A stretch of DNA of 40,590 nucleotides from Halieaceae bacterium (GTDB taxonomy: Bacteria > Pseudomonadota > Gammaproteobacteria > Pseudomonadales > Halieaceae). The translations under genes were made by a program, and so were the position numbers. Below are positions 26,055 through 34,533 of this stretch, piece after piece. Position 1 is the stretch's first letter; every line of letters starts with the position of its first letter. The notes beneath the pieces were generated by a model, which was given only the letters and a program-made list of their open reading frames with translations, searched no databases and had not been told where the DNA came from. The stretch lies in contig JABHWT010000358.1 in assembly GCA_018657645.1 (NCBI GenBank), positions 1 to 40,590 on the forward strand. Reading direction: 5' to 3'.

Positions 26055-27767
26055 TTAGTCCCGCTTCAACAAAAACCAGAGCACTGCATCGGATACATTC
26101 GTCGGTGTAGGATTTGGTGTCGGCGCCGGTGTGGGTGACGCACCGCAGGAATCGAATTTGAAACTGGCGATGCGAGTCGACCAGGTGCTGGCGGCGTTAT
26201 ACTCACCGGTAAACCAGAAGGTGCAATCGTCGACGGGGTCGACGGTCATGGCGCTGTAATCGCCGTATCTATTGGTGGAACTGGAAGCGCTTCCTGCCAC
26301 TATAACCGACTCGGACTGAGACATGACCCCGGCGCTGTCGGAGGCCAATCGTCCGGTATAGCGAAGGCCCGGGTAGACTGAGGTGACGTCTGAGACGTTA
26401 TAACCCAGTGCGATATTGCCATCACCGTCCATGGCTACCGATCCCATCCAGCGATGAATGCTATCTGGCGCATAAGTGCCCTCCTGATGTAATGCCCAAC
26501 TGCCAGAGGTTCTTCTGAGTTCAAACCAGCGAATGCCGCCCTGGTCGCTTCCGGTAATATCGGTAACAAGATTACCGATCAGTGTCTGATGGGTGCCAAA
26601 ATTGCGATATTGCGCGCGCCACATCACCACCTCGCGCAGGGGGTCCAGCGTTGTTCCCGAGCCGGGTTGAGGGAAACAGTAGAACGAACTAAGTCCGCAT
26701 AAATCAGAGTCAAATTCTGCTACCGCAATGTTCGTAGGACCGGTGAGGGCAGAGGAGGCGGGCGTGTTCCAGTCGATAACCAGCTCCCAGACCTCGATAA
26801 AATCAGAGCTCGCATTATTACTACCTACATTGTGGACCTCGTCATCCCGGTGTCGCACAAAATAGGCCGGCGTGCTCCCCGAAGGTGGTGTAGCACCGTC
26901 TGCGTCCGCCGGGGTGAGCGCCTGAAAACCAAATCCGTTTAACCTCGTTACGGGAAACCGTTGCATAGTAGCGGCCGAACCCGAAAGCATGGCCGTGCGA
27001 TCCATAGCATAGAGCGCAGGACCTCCCCCTTCGTTTGTTGTTGCATAATACGCGTCGTGCCACACTCCGTATTTTGGGTAGTCAGGAAAAGATGGTGCAG
27101 CGAAATTGTAAATCCACCAGCCGCTGGAAACGGGATCGCTTGTCTTCGAGATGTAGATGCACAGGCGGCTGCCACCATTGGAGAACTCACTCAGGAACCA
27201 GCGCTGTGCAAACTGGTCGTACATTACTACCGGGTCTCCAAGTCCAGTGGCACAATTCCCCGTACCGCCCAGGCTGTCCAGAGCGGTTGGTCCGCTTACC
27301 AGGGCGCCGGTTGCCTTGTTGTAAATAGTTACGCCGGACCCCGATGGACTATTGATCATTTGGATATAGTAAGTTGTGCCGACATCGCCATTAGTATCCG
27401 GGGGAGCTACGCCATTATAGGCCTGCCCGGCGAAATTCAGTGCCGCTGTGGTAAACGCCCGGTCGGGAATCTTCGCAAGGCTCTCATCCTGCACGCCCAG
27501 TAGCGGGTCCATTTGGTTGGCGGCCACCAGGGGTAGCGGGCCGATCGGCGTGGTCCGCCGCTTCGGGACTTCCATAATGGGGTCCCCCGCGCGCCATGCC
27601 GGGGTTGTAGGGAGGTTTCTTAAGTCGCCGTCAAACTCATCCGGTACCACGGGCGCCAGATAGCTGGCACCATAGATTGTAGGTGGCTGCTGCGCGCTTG
27701 AAGGAGGCGCTAAAGCCAAAGCGGCAGCGGCCACAACGGGAATAAGAAAAATTACTCTTTGCTTCAT
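26055..27767 (-). CDS. large secreted protein of unknown function
   Basis: A 570-residue protein with a Sec signal peptide (MKQRVIFLIPVVAAAALALA, cleavage near SSAQQ). The mature part is rich in Gly, Ser, Thr, Trp and Tyr and has repeated NGDVGTTYYIQMIN, GDPVVMYDQFAQRWFLSEF and YPKYGVWHDAYYATTN segments, which suggest a beta-propeller or similar secreted beta fold. The C-terminus is a Pro-Thr linker (PTPAPTPNPTPT) followed by only 14 residues, hydrophobic in the middle and ending KRD. This looks like a short or trimmed anchoring tail. I recognise no family with confidence. The start at ATG 27767 has AGGTG 7 nt upstream; a longer frame to 27791 is less likely. Confidence 0.75.
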   Translation of the reverse strand: MKQRVIFLIPVVAAAALALAPPSSAQQPPTIYGASYLAPVVPDEFDGDLRNLPTTPAWRAGDPIMEVPKRRTTPIGPLPLVAANQMDPLLGVQDESLAKIPDRAFTTAALNFAGQAYNGVAPPDTNGDVGTTYYIQMINSPSGSGVTIYNKATGALVSGPTALDSLGGTGNCATGLGDPVVMYDQFAQRWFLSEFSNGGSRLCIYISKTSDPVSSGWWIYNFAAPSFPDYPKYGVWHDAYYATTNEGGGPALYAMDRTAMLSGSAATMQRFPVTRLNGFGFQALTPADADGATPPSGSTPAYFVRHRDDEVHNVGSNNASSDFIEVWELVIDWNTPASSALTGPTNIAVAEFDSDLCGLSSFYCFPQPGSGTTLDPLREVVMWRAQYRNFGTHQTLIGNLVTDITGSDQGGIRWFELRRTSGSWALHQEGTYAPDSIHRWMGSVAMDGDGNIALGYNVSDVTSVYPGLRYTGRLASDSAGVMSQSESVIVAGSASSSTNRYGDYSAMTVDPVDDCTFWFTGEYNAASTWSTRIASFKFDSCGASPTPAPTPNPTPTNVSDAVLWFLLKRD

Positions 27768-27840
27768 CGGGCACCTGGGACGAGGACTCATTGTTTTATC
27801 GTCACGCTCAATCTAGCACAATCCCAAAGGGTTGTCAGGG

Positions 27841-27856
27841 GGCGGCGCTAGCCGCC
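27841..27856. terminator. GC-rich hairpin 3' of the DUF4097-like gene
   Basis: GGCGGC and GCCGCC flank a GCTA loop, 6 bp after the stop of the minus-strand gene. The stem is strong, but no T-run follows on either strand, so an intrinsic terminator is possible but unproven. Confidence 0.3.
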
Positions 27857-27862
27857 ATAAAC

Positions 27863-28723
27863 TTAATGGTCCGCAGGTTTGATTTGTAGCATTTCGGAGT
27901 TTCTGGCGAGGGTTATCGCTCCGCGTTCAGAGGCAATGTGAAGATTTGCACCGCCTTCCCCTAGTATTGCCACGGCTTGCTTCTTGTGGCTTCCAGGGAA
28001 CGGTGTTATGTCGATGGAGTAATCGCTGGTAATTGCCCCGGCGGTGGTGATTTCTGTCAAAACCGATGCATCCTCCATGAACAGTACATGAATGCGTCCC
28101 GTGTGCGTGGTAATGCTCGAAGGTTGGGGCGGGATGGGGTTGCGCAAAATGGCGGAAATATTGCCCGCGTGACTCTTTAGCGATACGGCGTGATGACTGT
28201 GTACACTAATGTCACCCTTTTGGGTTGTGGCCTCTACAAAGCCCTGATGCCCCTTTACCTGGATCAGTCCATTGGTGGTTTGGGCGTTAATTTTCAGGTC
28301 TCTGGGTACAAACACCGCGATGTCTATGCGGCGTCGCAGCTGTAATGCCTCGAGACTGGCTCCGCTATTCGCCGGGTTTTCTGGATACGCCACCACCAGG
28401 CTTGCGACCAGACCTTCAGATTTGAAGACCAGTTTAGGAAGAACCGGGTCTTCGTCGTGCCGTTGGGAGACACCATAGATCGACAGCGTATCATCGTCGG
28501 ACACGCGCACTCGCATATCGCCATATTTGTTTTCTATTCGAAGATAGTCTATTCCAGTAAGGTCGTGTGATTGTTCCAGGCGCTCGATCAACCAATTGGG
28601 ATAGGGGCTACCGTCACCGACTGCCACAGGAAGCGCAATGAGAAACCCCATCAAAAGAAAGGCAAATTGGTAGCCTGTTTTGGTGATGCAGCGCCTGGCA
28701 CATGCAGAAAATGTGATGATCAC
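27863..28723 (-). CDS. exported DUF4097-like beta-helix protein
   Basis: About 286 residues. A signal-like segment (TKTGYQFAFLLMGFLIALP) is followed by NKYGDMRVRVSDDDTLSIYG, then repeated short beta strands: TTNGLIQVKGHQGFVEATT, KGDISVHSH, SHAGNISAILRN, THTGRIHVLF and GAITLARNS. This pattern is typical of DUF4097 (putative adhesin) right-handed beta-helix proteins of the envelope; their function is largely unknown. The start is uncertain. The open frame runs to TTG 28831; GTG 28723 (chosen) gives a short basic region and then a signal peptide, and ATG 28651 gives a bare hydrophobic N-terminus. None has a clear Shine-Dalgarno sequence. Confidence 0.65.
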   Translation of the reverse strand: MIITFSACARRCITKTGYQFAFLLMGFLIALPVAVGDGSPYPNWLIERLEQSHDLTGIDYLRIENKYGDMRVRVSDDDTLSIYGVSQRHDEDPVLPKLVFKSEGLVASLVVAYPENPANSGASLEALQLRRRIDIAVFVPRDLKINAQTTNGLIQVKGHQGFVEATTQKGDISVHSHHAVSLKSHAGNISAILRNPIPPQPSSITTHTGRIHVLFMEDASVLTEITTAGAITSDYSIDITPFPGSHKKQAVAILGEGGANLHIASERGAITLARNSEMLQIKPADH

Positions 28724-28945
28724 TGTTTGTCGAGGTCCATTTGTTTGACGCAGCAAAATCGCGCGCGTCCAGAGAGTAAAAGAGTGCCTTTGGCTTTGAT
28801 GATAAGCAGTAAAAGAACGCAATTCAAACAAATGCCTTACAATGGCACAATTGCAAAAGATTATTGACTGAGTATACGGGCTATTCTAACCAGGCGCCGG
28901 GTCCCGGTTTAACCCGTGGGTTGCGTATAAAAAGTAGAGGGAAGC

Positions 28946-29338
28946 ATGGCGCAGAAGATCTGTTACTGTGGAAGAAAGAAACCGCCTGCAAAGTGCTGTG
29001 AACGCTTTTTGAGTGGACGGGAGCTGCCCAAAACCGTGGAGCAACTCATGCGCTCGCGTTACTCCGCCTATGCCCTTGGCGGCAGGGGAAGGTATCTGCT
29101 CGACACCTGGTTTCCTCCAACGGCAGTCGGCCTGAACGAGGAGTCCCTGTCCTCCCCTGGCCCGGAATGGCTTGAGCTCAAAGTACATCGCAGCAGTCAG
29201 GATAATGACAAGGGCACGGTGGAGTTTTCAGCACGCTATAAAACAGCGGCAGGAGCGGAGGAGATACAGCATGAAAAGTCCGTTTTTCAGCGACTTGCCG
29301 GCCGCTGGTACTACGTTGGAGGCGAGGTCAGCAAATAA
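28946..29338 (+). CDS. ychJ: YchJ family protein (SEC-C metal-binding motif)
   Basis: A 130-residue cytosolic protein. It starts with the cysteine-rich ICYCGRKKPPAKCCERFL motif (C6, C8, C17, C18), a SEC-C-like zinc site, and continues with the conserved LMRSRYSAYALGG and YLLDTWFPP segments of the UPF0225/YchJ family. The ending WYYVGGEV also matches. It is somewhat shorter than E. coli YchJ (about 152). The biochemical role of YchJ is not established; a zinc-dependent role with protein partners is presumed from the SEC-C motif. AGAGGGAAG precedes the ATG. It converges with the following minus-strand gene, with a 17-bp gap. Confidence 0.92.
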   Translation: MAQKICYCGRKKPPAKCCERFLSGRELPKTVEQLMRSRYSAYALGGRGRYLLDTWFPPTAVGLNEESLSSPGPEWLELKVHRSSQDNDKGTVEFSARYKTAAGAEEIQHEKSVFQRLAGRWYYVGGEVSK

Positions 29339-29355
29339 ATGTGACTGTCCATGCC

Positions 29356-30276
29356 CTATTTGAAATACCCGTATATATCGCTTCTTTTCTTTCTTTTGAC
29401 CACCACATCATTATAGATTTCCATGAATAGGGGGCTGTTGTCATACCATTTCAGATACTGCCGTCCAAATTCCGCCAACAGCTCGTCACTGAGCACTTTG
29501 TCCATGGCCTGCAGGGCAGTATTGCCGGCCTCATCGTCGCTACAATGACTGTACAAAGAAATGTAGTTGTCTATCTCGTAGATATTATAAAACGTGTATA
29601 TATTCTCCTTATCGAGCAGGGTTTCCCGCATCACCTGAACGGGCATGCCAATGATCAGGTCCAGTCTGTTAGAATCGAGAAGTTTTAAGCTAATCTCTCC
29701 CGCCAGTGGCGAAAATCGAACAATATTACTCTTATTACTGTTTTCCTCGATATACACATTGAGCTGCGAGCCGTAATCAAACTTGTCGATAAAGCCAAAT
29801 CGCAATTCCCCGGCATCCAGTGTTTTGGTTAAATCCATCCATCCATTGTTCGATTCGACGAGATCCTCCTTTTTACGTAGAACAAATACACCCATCGGGG
29901 GTTCAATTGTTATCGGCCTGGTTTGATTCAGGTGTTTTTCTTTATCGCTTAGCCAGGCGTAGGCAATGCAGGTATTTGCGCTGTTTATTTCTCTGAGGTA
30001 TCGAGCAACATTTACTCGCACAATTCTGTGATCATACTGCGGTAGGGCTTTTGTATAGAGGTTCAACAGTTTTCTACCCAGCCCCTGTCCCTCTAGCGGC
30101 GGTTCAGAAAACCAATAGGGTGCCTGATCAAAAACCACCCAGCGAATCGTAGCCTTTTCTAACTCGTCGGCGCCTGCAGAAAATGCAAGGAGCAAGGCAG
30201 CTATCGCACAGAGTCTCGATTGCTTACCCCGGGCCGGTAGGAGTACCTGGAGAAAGAGTCCATGCACATCGCCCAT
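29356..30276 (-). CDS. periplasmic SBP_bac_3-like protein (TIGR02285-like)
   Basis: A 306-residue protein with a long signal peptide (hydrophobic core LCAIAALLLAFSAGA). The mature part resembles family-3 solute-binding proteins: IRWVVFDQAPYWF, GLGRKLLNLYTKALPQYDH, then RPITIEPPMGVFVLRKKEDL and a late LLAEFGRQYLKWYD. It lacks a nearby ABC permease or ATPase gene and resembles the orphan TIGR02285-type proteins whose ligand is unknown. They may be sensors or scavengers rather than transport components. GAGGT is about 7 nt before the ATG. The 151 bp upstream, before the amidohydrolase stop, show no gene. Confidence 0.75.
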   Translation of the reverse strand: MGDVHGLFLQVLLPARGKQSRLCAIAALLLAFSAGADELEKATIRWVVFDQAPYWFSEPPLEGQGLGRKLLNLYTKALPQYDHRIVRVNVARYLREINSANTCIAYAWLSDKEKHLNQTRPITIEPPMGVFVLRKKEDLVESNNGWMDLTKTLDAGELRFGFIDKFDYGSQLNVYIEENSNKSNIVRFSPLAGEISLKLLDSNRLDLIIGMPVQVMRETLLDKENIYTFYNIYEIDNYISLYSHCSDDEAGNTALQAMDKVLSDELLAEFGRQYLKWYDNSPLFMEIYNDVVVKRKKRSDIYGYFK

Positions 30277-30427
30277 TTGAACACCTCACGCAGGGTCAGC
30301 CGTAGTTGGCAAGGCCCTGATGAAATACTACTCGTATCCTGTTAAAAAACCCTGATTTGGCTCAACAGGATGCCTTCGAAACACGCTTTGATGCTGAACT
30401 CGCCTGCAAGCCTGAGGTGCCATGGCA

Positions 30428-32170
30428 TTACTCAGCGCTGCCCTGGTTCCCAAGGGAGGTGGGGTCTCCGTGCACCGGTTCGCCACCAAAAAGCGTCAGC
30501 AGCACCTTGGCATCCGATATTTGTTCGACGGGAATGGCAAACAGATTGCGATCGACAACAATTAAGTCCGCATATTTTCCGACTTCGATAGACCCCGATA
30601 CGTCTTCAATTCCGTTGACATAAGCCGAATTTATAGTGAAAGCAGCAACCGCCGTTTGCAGGTCGATGGTCTCGTGCACAATAAACGGGGCTCCGCTGCC
30701 CCCGGCATCGGTTCGAGTCACCGCTGTTTCGATCTGTGGGAGCGGGTTGGCGCTGGATACAAACCAGTCGCTGCCAAAGGCGATCATGCCACCGCTGTTG
30801 ACTACCGAGCGAATGGGGTACATCCAGCTACCGCGCTCCTCGCCGATAAAGGGGATGTTGAGCTCTGTGACGTACTCATCCGCGTAGGCCCACAGCGGCT
30901 GAAAGTTGGCTATTACATCCAGTTCTCGAAAGCGTGGAATATCGCTAGGATGTACGATTTGCAGATGGGAAATGTGGTGGCGTCGGTGTGAATTGCCATT
31001 GGTTTTGATTGCCGCTTCAACCGCATCGAGGCTCTGTGTAATAGCGGCGTCACCGATGGCGTGGAAATGTACCTGGAACCCCTCCGCGTCCAGGGCGGTT
31101 ACCGCCTTTTTCAAAAAAGCCGGCTCCACCATGGGAATACCGGAGGGATCACCATCGACGTAATAGGGTTCTGACATAGCGGCGGTGTAGTTTTCCAGCA
31201 CCCCGTCCTGCATGATTTTGATGGTGGAGGCCCGAAGATTGCCGCCGGTAAAGTGCGTTCGCATTCGCTTGAAATTTTCAATCTGCTCGAGGCCAAGCGC
31301 TGGCTCCCACCACATGGACCCGATTACGCGCAGCGATAATTCATCGCGCTGGTCCAGCGCCCGGTAGGCGTTAAGATCCGCTTCGTATACGCTGGCATCC
31401 GTTATGGCGGTAATGCCATAGCTGTTGAGCAGTTTGTTGGCGTAGCTGAGGCCCGCCTGCAGGGATTTTGGGGTGGCCGCCGGGATATGGGATGCCACCA
31501 GCGCCATTGCGCCCTCCTGCAGGCTCCCTATAATTTCACCGGTATTCGGGTCGCGGTCGATAATACCCCTGGCTGGATTCGGTGTATCCTCATCGATTCC
31601 CGCCAACGCCAGTGCTTTACTGTTTGCCCATCCGCTATGGCCATCGGATGAAGTCAGGTAGACGGGGCGATTCGGCACAATGTCATCAATGAGTTTTTTG
31701 CTTGCTTTACCACCGGGGCCAAATATTGCCATCGACCAGCCACCGCCCAGTATCCACGGCGCCTGTGGGTGCGTGTCCGCGTATTGCCTAATACGAATCT
31801 GGTAGTCCTCCAGCGAGGTCGCATCGCTCAGGTCCACGGATAAAGCCTGCATGCCACCCAAAATCGGGTGTATGTGTATGTCCTGAAACGATGGCATTAA
31901 CATCCGACCGGCGAGACTGACGGTCACCGTGTCGGGGCCTTCGAACTCGGCCAGACCGTCATCGTGGCCGACAAATACAATGCGTCCATCGCGTACTGCC
32001 ACCGCCGTGGCCCAGGAGCGGTTCGCATCCACCGTGTACACCGCTCCGCCCTTGAAAACAATATCTGCAGGTCTGTCGACCGAAGCGCCGGGCATCGAGA
32101 GATGACCTCCGCAGGCGGCAATAAGAACAACCAACAGCCAGGCTATTGCCCCGGTCCTCATAACAGGCAT
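30428..32170 (-). CDS. amidohydrolase family 3 lipoprotein (YtcJ-like)
   Basis: A 580-residue metal-dependent hydrolase. The signal MPVMRTGAIAWLLVVLIAAC ends in a lipobox at Cys20, which implies an outer- or inner-membrane-anchored periplasmic enzyme. The metal-binding DIHIHP (H99, H101) is present, with further conserved VHFHAIGDAAI, HHISHLQIVHPSD and AFGSDWFVSSANPL segments of the YtcJ/N-substituted-formamide-deformylase group. It hydrolyses an amide, formamide or related bond; the substrate is unknown. AAGGAG lies about 8 nt before ATG 32170, which decides the start over an in-frame ATG-less extension to 32212. It is divergent from the DUF3604 gene. Confidence 0.9.
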   Translation of the reverse strand: MPVMRTGAIAWLLVVLIAACGGHLSMPGASVDRPADIVFKGGAVYTVDANRSWATAVAVRDGRIVFVGHDDGLAEFEGPDTVTVSLAGRMLMPSFQDIHIHPILGGMQALSVDLSDATSLEDYQIRIRQYADTHPQAPWILGGGWSMAIFGPGGKASKKLIDDIVPNRPVYLTSSDGHSGWANSKALALAGIDEDTPNPARGIIDRDPNTGEIIGSLQEGAMALVASHIPAATPKSLQAGLSYANKLLNSYGITAITDASVYEADLNAYRALDQRDELSLRVIGSMWWEPALGLEQIENFKRMRTHFTGGNLRASTIKIMQDGVLENYTAAMSEPYYVDGDPSGIPMVEPAFLKKAVTALDAEGFQVHFHAIGDAAITQSLDAVEAAIKTNGNSHRRHHISHLQIVHPSDIPRFRELDVIANFQPLWAYADEYVTELNIPFIGEERGSWMYPIRSVVNSGGMIAFGSDWFVSSANPLPQIETAVTRTDAGGSGAPFIVHETIDLQTAVAAFTINSAYVNGIEDVSGSIEVGKYADLIVVDRNLFAIPVEQISDAKVLLTLFGGEPVHGDPTSLGNQGSAE

Positions 32171-32323
32171 GTGATTCTCCTTCGCTGGGTTAGAGCGGGA
32201 CCTTCGCAGCATAGAGGCAGGATTGCAACCGCAAAAAGAGTGGACGACTGCTACGTGCGAATAGAAAGCCTGGTGTTAATGTGCGAGGTTGTACTTCGTT
32301 GGAGTGCAGGCAATGCATACTGT

Positions 32324-32382
32324 AATTGACGATTGGATTGGTATGAGGAGTCGATGAACAAAGTGGGTTCAAATTGACGATT
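32324..32382 (+). repeat. direct repeat of AATTGACGATT in a divergent promoter region
   Basis: AATTGACGATT occurs at 32324-32334 and 32372-32382, 48 bp start to start. The second copy contains a -35-like TTGACG, with TACACT 19 bp further on (32399-32404), a spacing longer than ideal. The site lies between the divergent amidohydrolase and DUF3604 genes and may bind a regulator that controls one or both. Confidence 0.3.
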
Positions 32383-32447
32383 ATGGTTGCAGACACGGTA
32401 CACTGAAGCCATGAACGATCGCTAAGTGCAGGATGGGGTAGTGAACT

Positions 32448-34445
32448 ATGATGGGAAGAAAAATCGCGATGAGTGCGGCATCGATTGTGCTTGGGGCCTG
32501 TGGGTTCAAGGGTATCGAACCCACAACAGACCCCTGGACGCCGCCGACACAAGCGGCCCAGGGCGCAGCGTTGAAGCCCAGGGCTGACTGTAATAATGCG
32601 GTTTCAGAACGCCAGGCGCTGTTTGGTGACTTGCATATCCACACTAGTCTTTCGATGGACGCAAATGCCCTTGGCACCAGCACTCTGCCGGAGGATGCCT
32701 ATCGCTTTGCCCGTGGTCAGGTCATCGATGTATACAGTGGCGACCCGAAAAGAGGCTCTCGACCGGATCAAATAGACCGGCCACTGGACTTTGCAGCCGT
32801 GACCGATCACGCGGAGTGGATGGCAGAAGTGTCACTGTGCACCACCCCGGGCTCCCCTACTTACGATAGCAAGGGCTGTCAGATATACCGAGGGGAGGAA
32901 GAGTCCTTTTTTGCCAAACTGCTGGGTTTGAAAGGGTTCAGAGCCAAGCTCGGCGGCGTGCTCGGTGTCACCGGTAGGCGCTCGGACGTTTGTGGTGACG
33001 ATGACAAAATTTGTCGCGCCGAATTGGGAAAGGTATGGCAGTCAACCCAGGAAGCAGCCGAGCGCTGGTATGACCGCTCGGCAAATTGTGAATTCACCAC
33101 CTTTCACGCCTGGGAGTATAGCCACTCGCCCTATTCCACCAAGGTGCACCGCAATATTATTCTGCGTAATGAAATCTCACCGGAGTTACCCATTTCGTCT
33201 CTGGAAACACCTGTTGAAATGAATCTGCGTCACCAGTTGGTCGACCTTTGCAACGATACCGATAGCGGTTGCGAGGCCATTGCCATTCCTCATAATCCCA
33301 ATCTCTCCAACGGTCAGATGTTTCGGGTTGAATATGCCGATTTGCCGCCCGAACAGCAGCGGCAGGAGGCGGCACTTCGCGCGCGGCTGGAGCCCATTGT
33401 AGAGATGATGCAAATCAAGGGGGAGAGCGAGTGTCGCAACGGTATGTTCGAAGTGCTCGGTGCGCCCGACGAGTTGTGCAACTTCGAGAAAATTCGCGAT
33501 CTGGGTGCACAGGATATGCCCGACTGTGAAGCCGGTGCTGGTTGGGGAGCGCAGGCCGGGAAGGGCTGCACCTCCCGTACGGATTATGTTCGCTATGCAT
33601 TGCTGGAGGGGCTGCGGGAGAAGCAACGGGTGGGGGTAAACCCCTACTCATTTGGTTTTATAGGGAGCACTGACAATCATATGGCAACGCCGGGAGCGGT
33701 TAGTGAATACGGTGTGCCCCATAAGTTTGGGGCGACCCGCACGTCGTTGGTAACCAGCGACAATCGAAAGCGGGCGCCCGCTTTTTGGAATCCCGGTGGT
33801 CTGGCCGGGGTGTGGGCCGAGGAAAATACACGCGATTCTATTTTTGATGCCCTGAAGCGGCGCGAGAGCTTTGCCACCAGTGGCCCACGGATCAAGCCGC
33901 GATTATTTGCAGGCTGGAATATGCCCAAAGAGCTGTGTAACGACCCCGAGTTCGTACAGACGGGCTACGCAACCGGTGTGCCCATGGGGGGAGTTCTCAC
34001 CCAGAAACCGGCAGGGGGAGCGGTGCCCACCATAGCCGTATCCGCATTGGCCGATCCGGGAGCACCGGAACAGCCCGGTGGTCTGCTGCAGCGTATTCAG
34101 ATCATCAAGGGCTGGGTGGATGAACAGGGCAAGTTCAATCAGGAGGTGCACGATATAGCCGGAGATGCTGATAACGGGGCCGGTGTCGATACGGAAACCT
34201 GTACAGCCACAGGGCCTGGTGCTGCAGCACTGTGTGGCGTATGGCGGGATCCACATTTTGACGCGGCCACCGACGCGGTTTATTACGCACGGGTGATTGA
34301 GAACCCGAGCTGCCGCTGGTCGACAAGACTATGCCTGTCAATGCCGGAGGATGAGCGACCCGGTGGGTGCCTCACCGATCAATTGCCAAAAACAATACAG
34401 GAGCGCGCCTGGACCTCGCCGGTTTGGTACGTTGGGACAGAGTAA
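32448..34445 (+). CDS. DUF3604 family lipoprotein (PHP-like predicted metal-dependent hydrolase)
   Basis: A 665-residue protein with lipobox signal MMGRKIAMSAASIVLGAC (Cys18). The DUF3604 core begins FGDLHIHTSLSMDA (H63, H65), a PHP-like metal site, followed by FAAVTDHAEWMAEVSLC, FHAWEYSHS, AIPHNPNLSNG and FGFIGSTDNHMATPG, all conserved histidine or acid segments of the family. It is full length. The function is unproven; it is probably a metal-dependent phosphoesterase or sulfatase-like hydrolase in the periplasm. ATG 32448 and the next codon ATG are both possible starts. It is followed 88 bp later by a carboxylesterase gene on the same strand, and the two may be co-expressed. Confidence 0.9.
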   Translation: MMGRKIAMSAASIVLGACGFKGIEPTTDPWTPPTQAAQGAALKPRADCNNAVSERQALFGDLHIHTSLSMDANALGTSTLPEDAYRFARGQVIDVYSGDPKRGSRPDQIDRPLDFAAVTDHAEWMAEVSLCTTPGSPTYDSKGCQIYRGEEESFFAKLLGLKGFRAKLGGVLGVTGRRSDVCGDDDKICRAELGKVWQSTQEAAERWYDRSANCEFTTFHAWEYSHSPYSTKVHRNIILRNEISPELPISSLETPVEMNLRHQLVDLCNDTDSGCEAIAIPHNPNLSNGQMFRVEYADLPPEQQRQEAALRARLEPIVEMMQIKGESECRNGMFEVLGAPDELCNFEKIRDLGAQDMPDCEAGAGWGAQAGKGCTSRTDYVRYALLEGLREKQRVGVNPYSFGFIGSTDNHMATPGAVSEYGVPHKFGATRTSLVTSDNRKRAPAFWNPGGLAGVWAEENTRDSIFDALKRRESFATSGPRIKPRLFAGWNMPKELCNDPEFVQTGYATGVPMGGVLTQKPAGGAVPTIAVSALADPGAPEQPGGLLQRIQIIKGWVDEQGKFNQEVHDIAGDADNGAGVDTETCTATGPGAAALCGVWRDPHFDAATDAVYYARVIENPSCRWSTRLCLSMPEDERPGGCLTDQLPKTIQERAWTSPVWYVGTE

Positions 34446-34533
34446 TAGGGTGTTGAATAACCCACGTATCGCACTCGGTGGATATTTTTCAGCCCGCTGC
34501 TCGGCACAAAAATCTTTGCAGGAATAAAAACCA

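Noticed and set aside
26961-27503. 180-codon plus-strand frame
   Set aside because: Antisense to the secreted 570-residue protein, which has a clear signal peptide and ribosome site.
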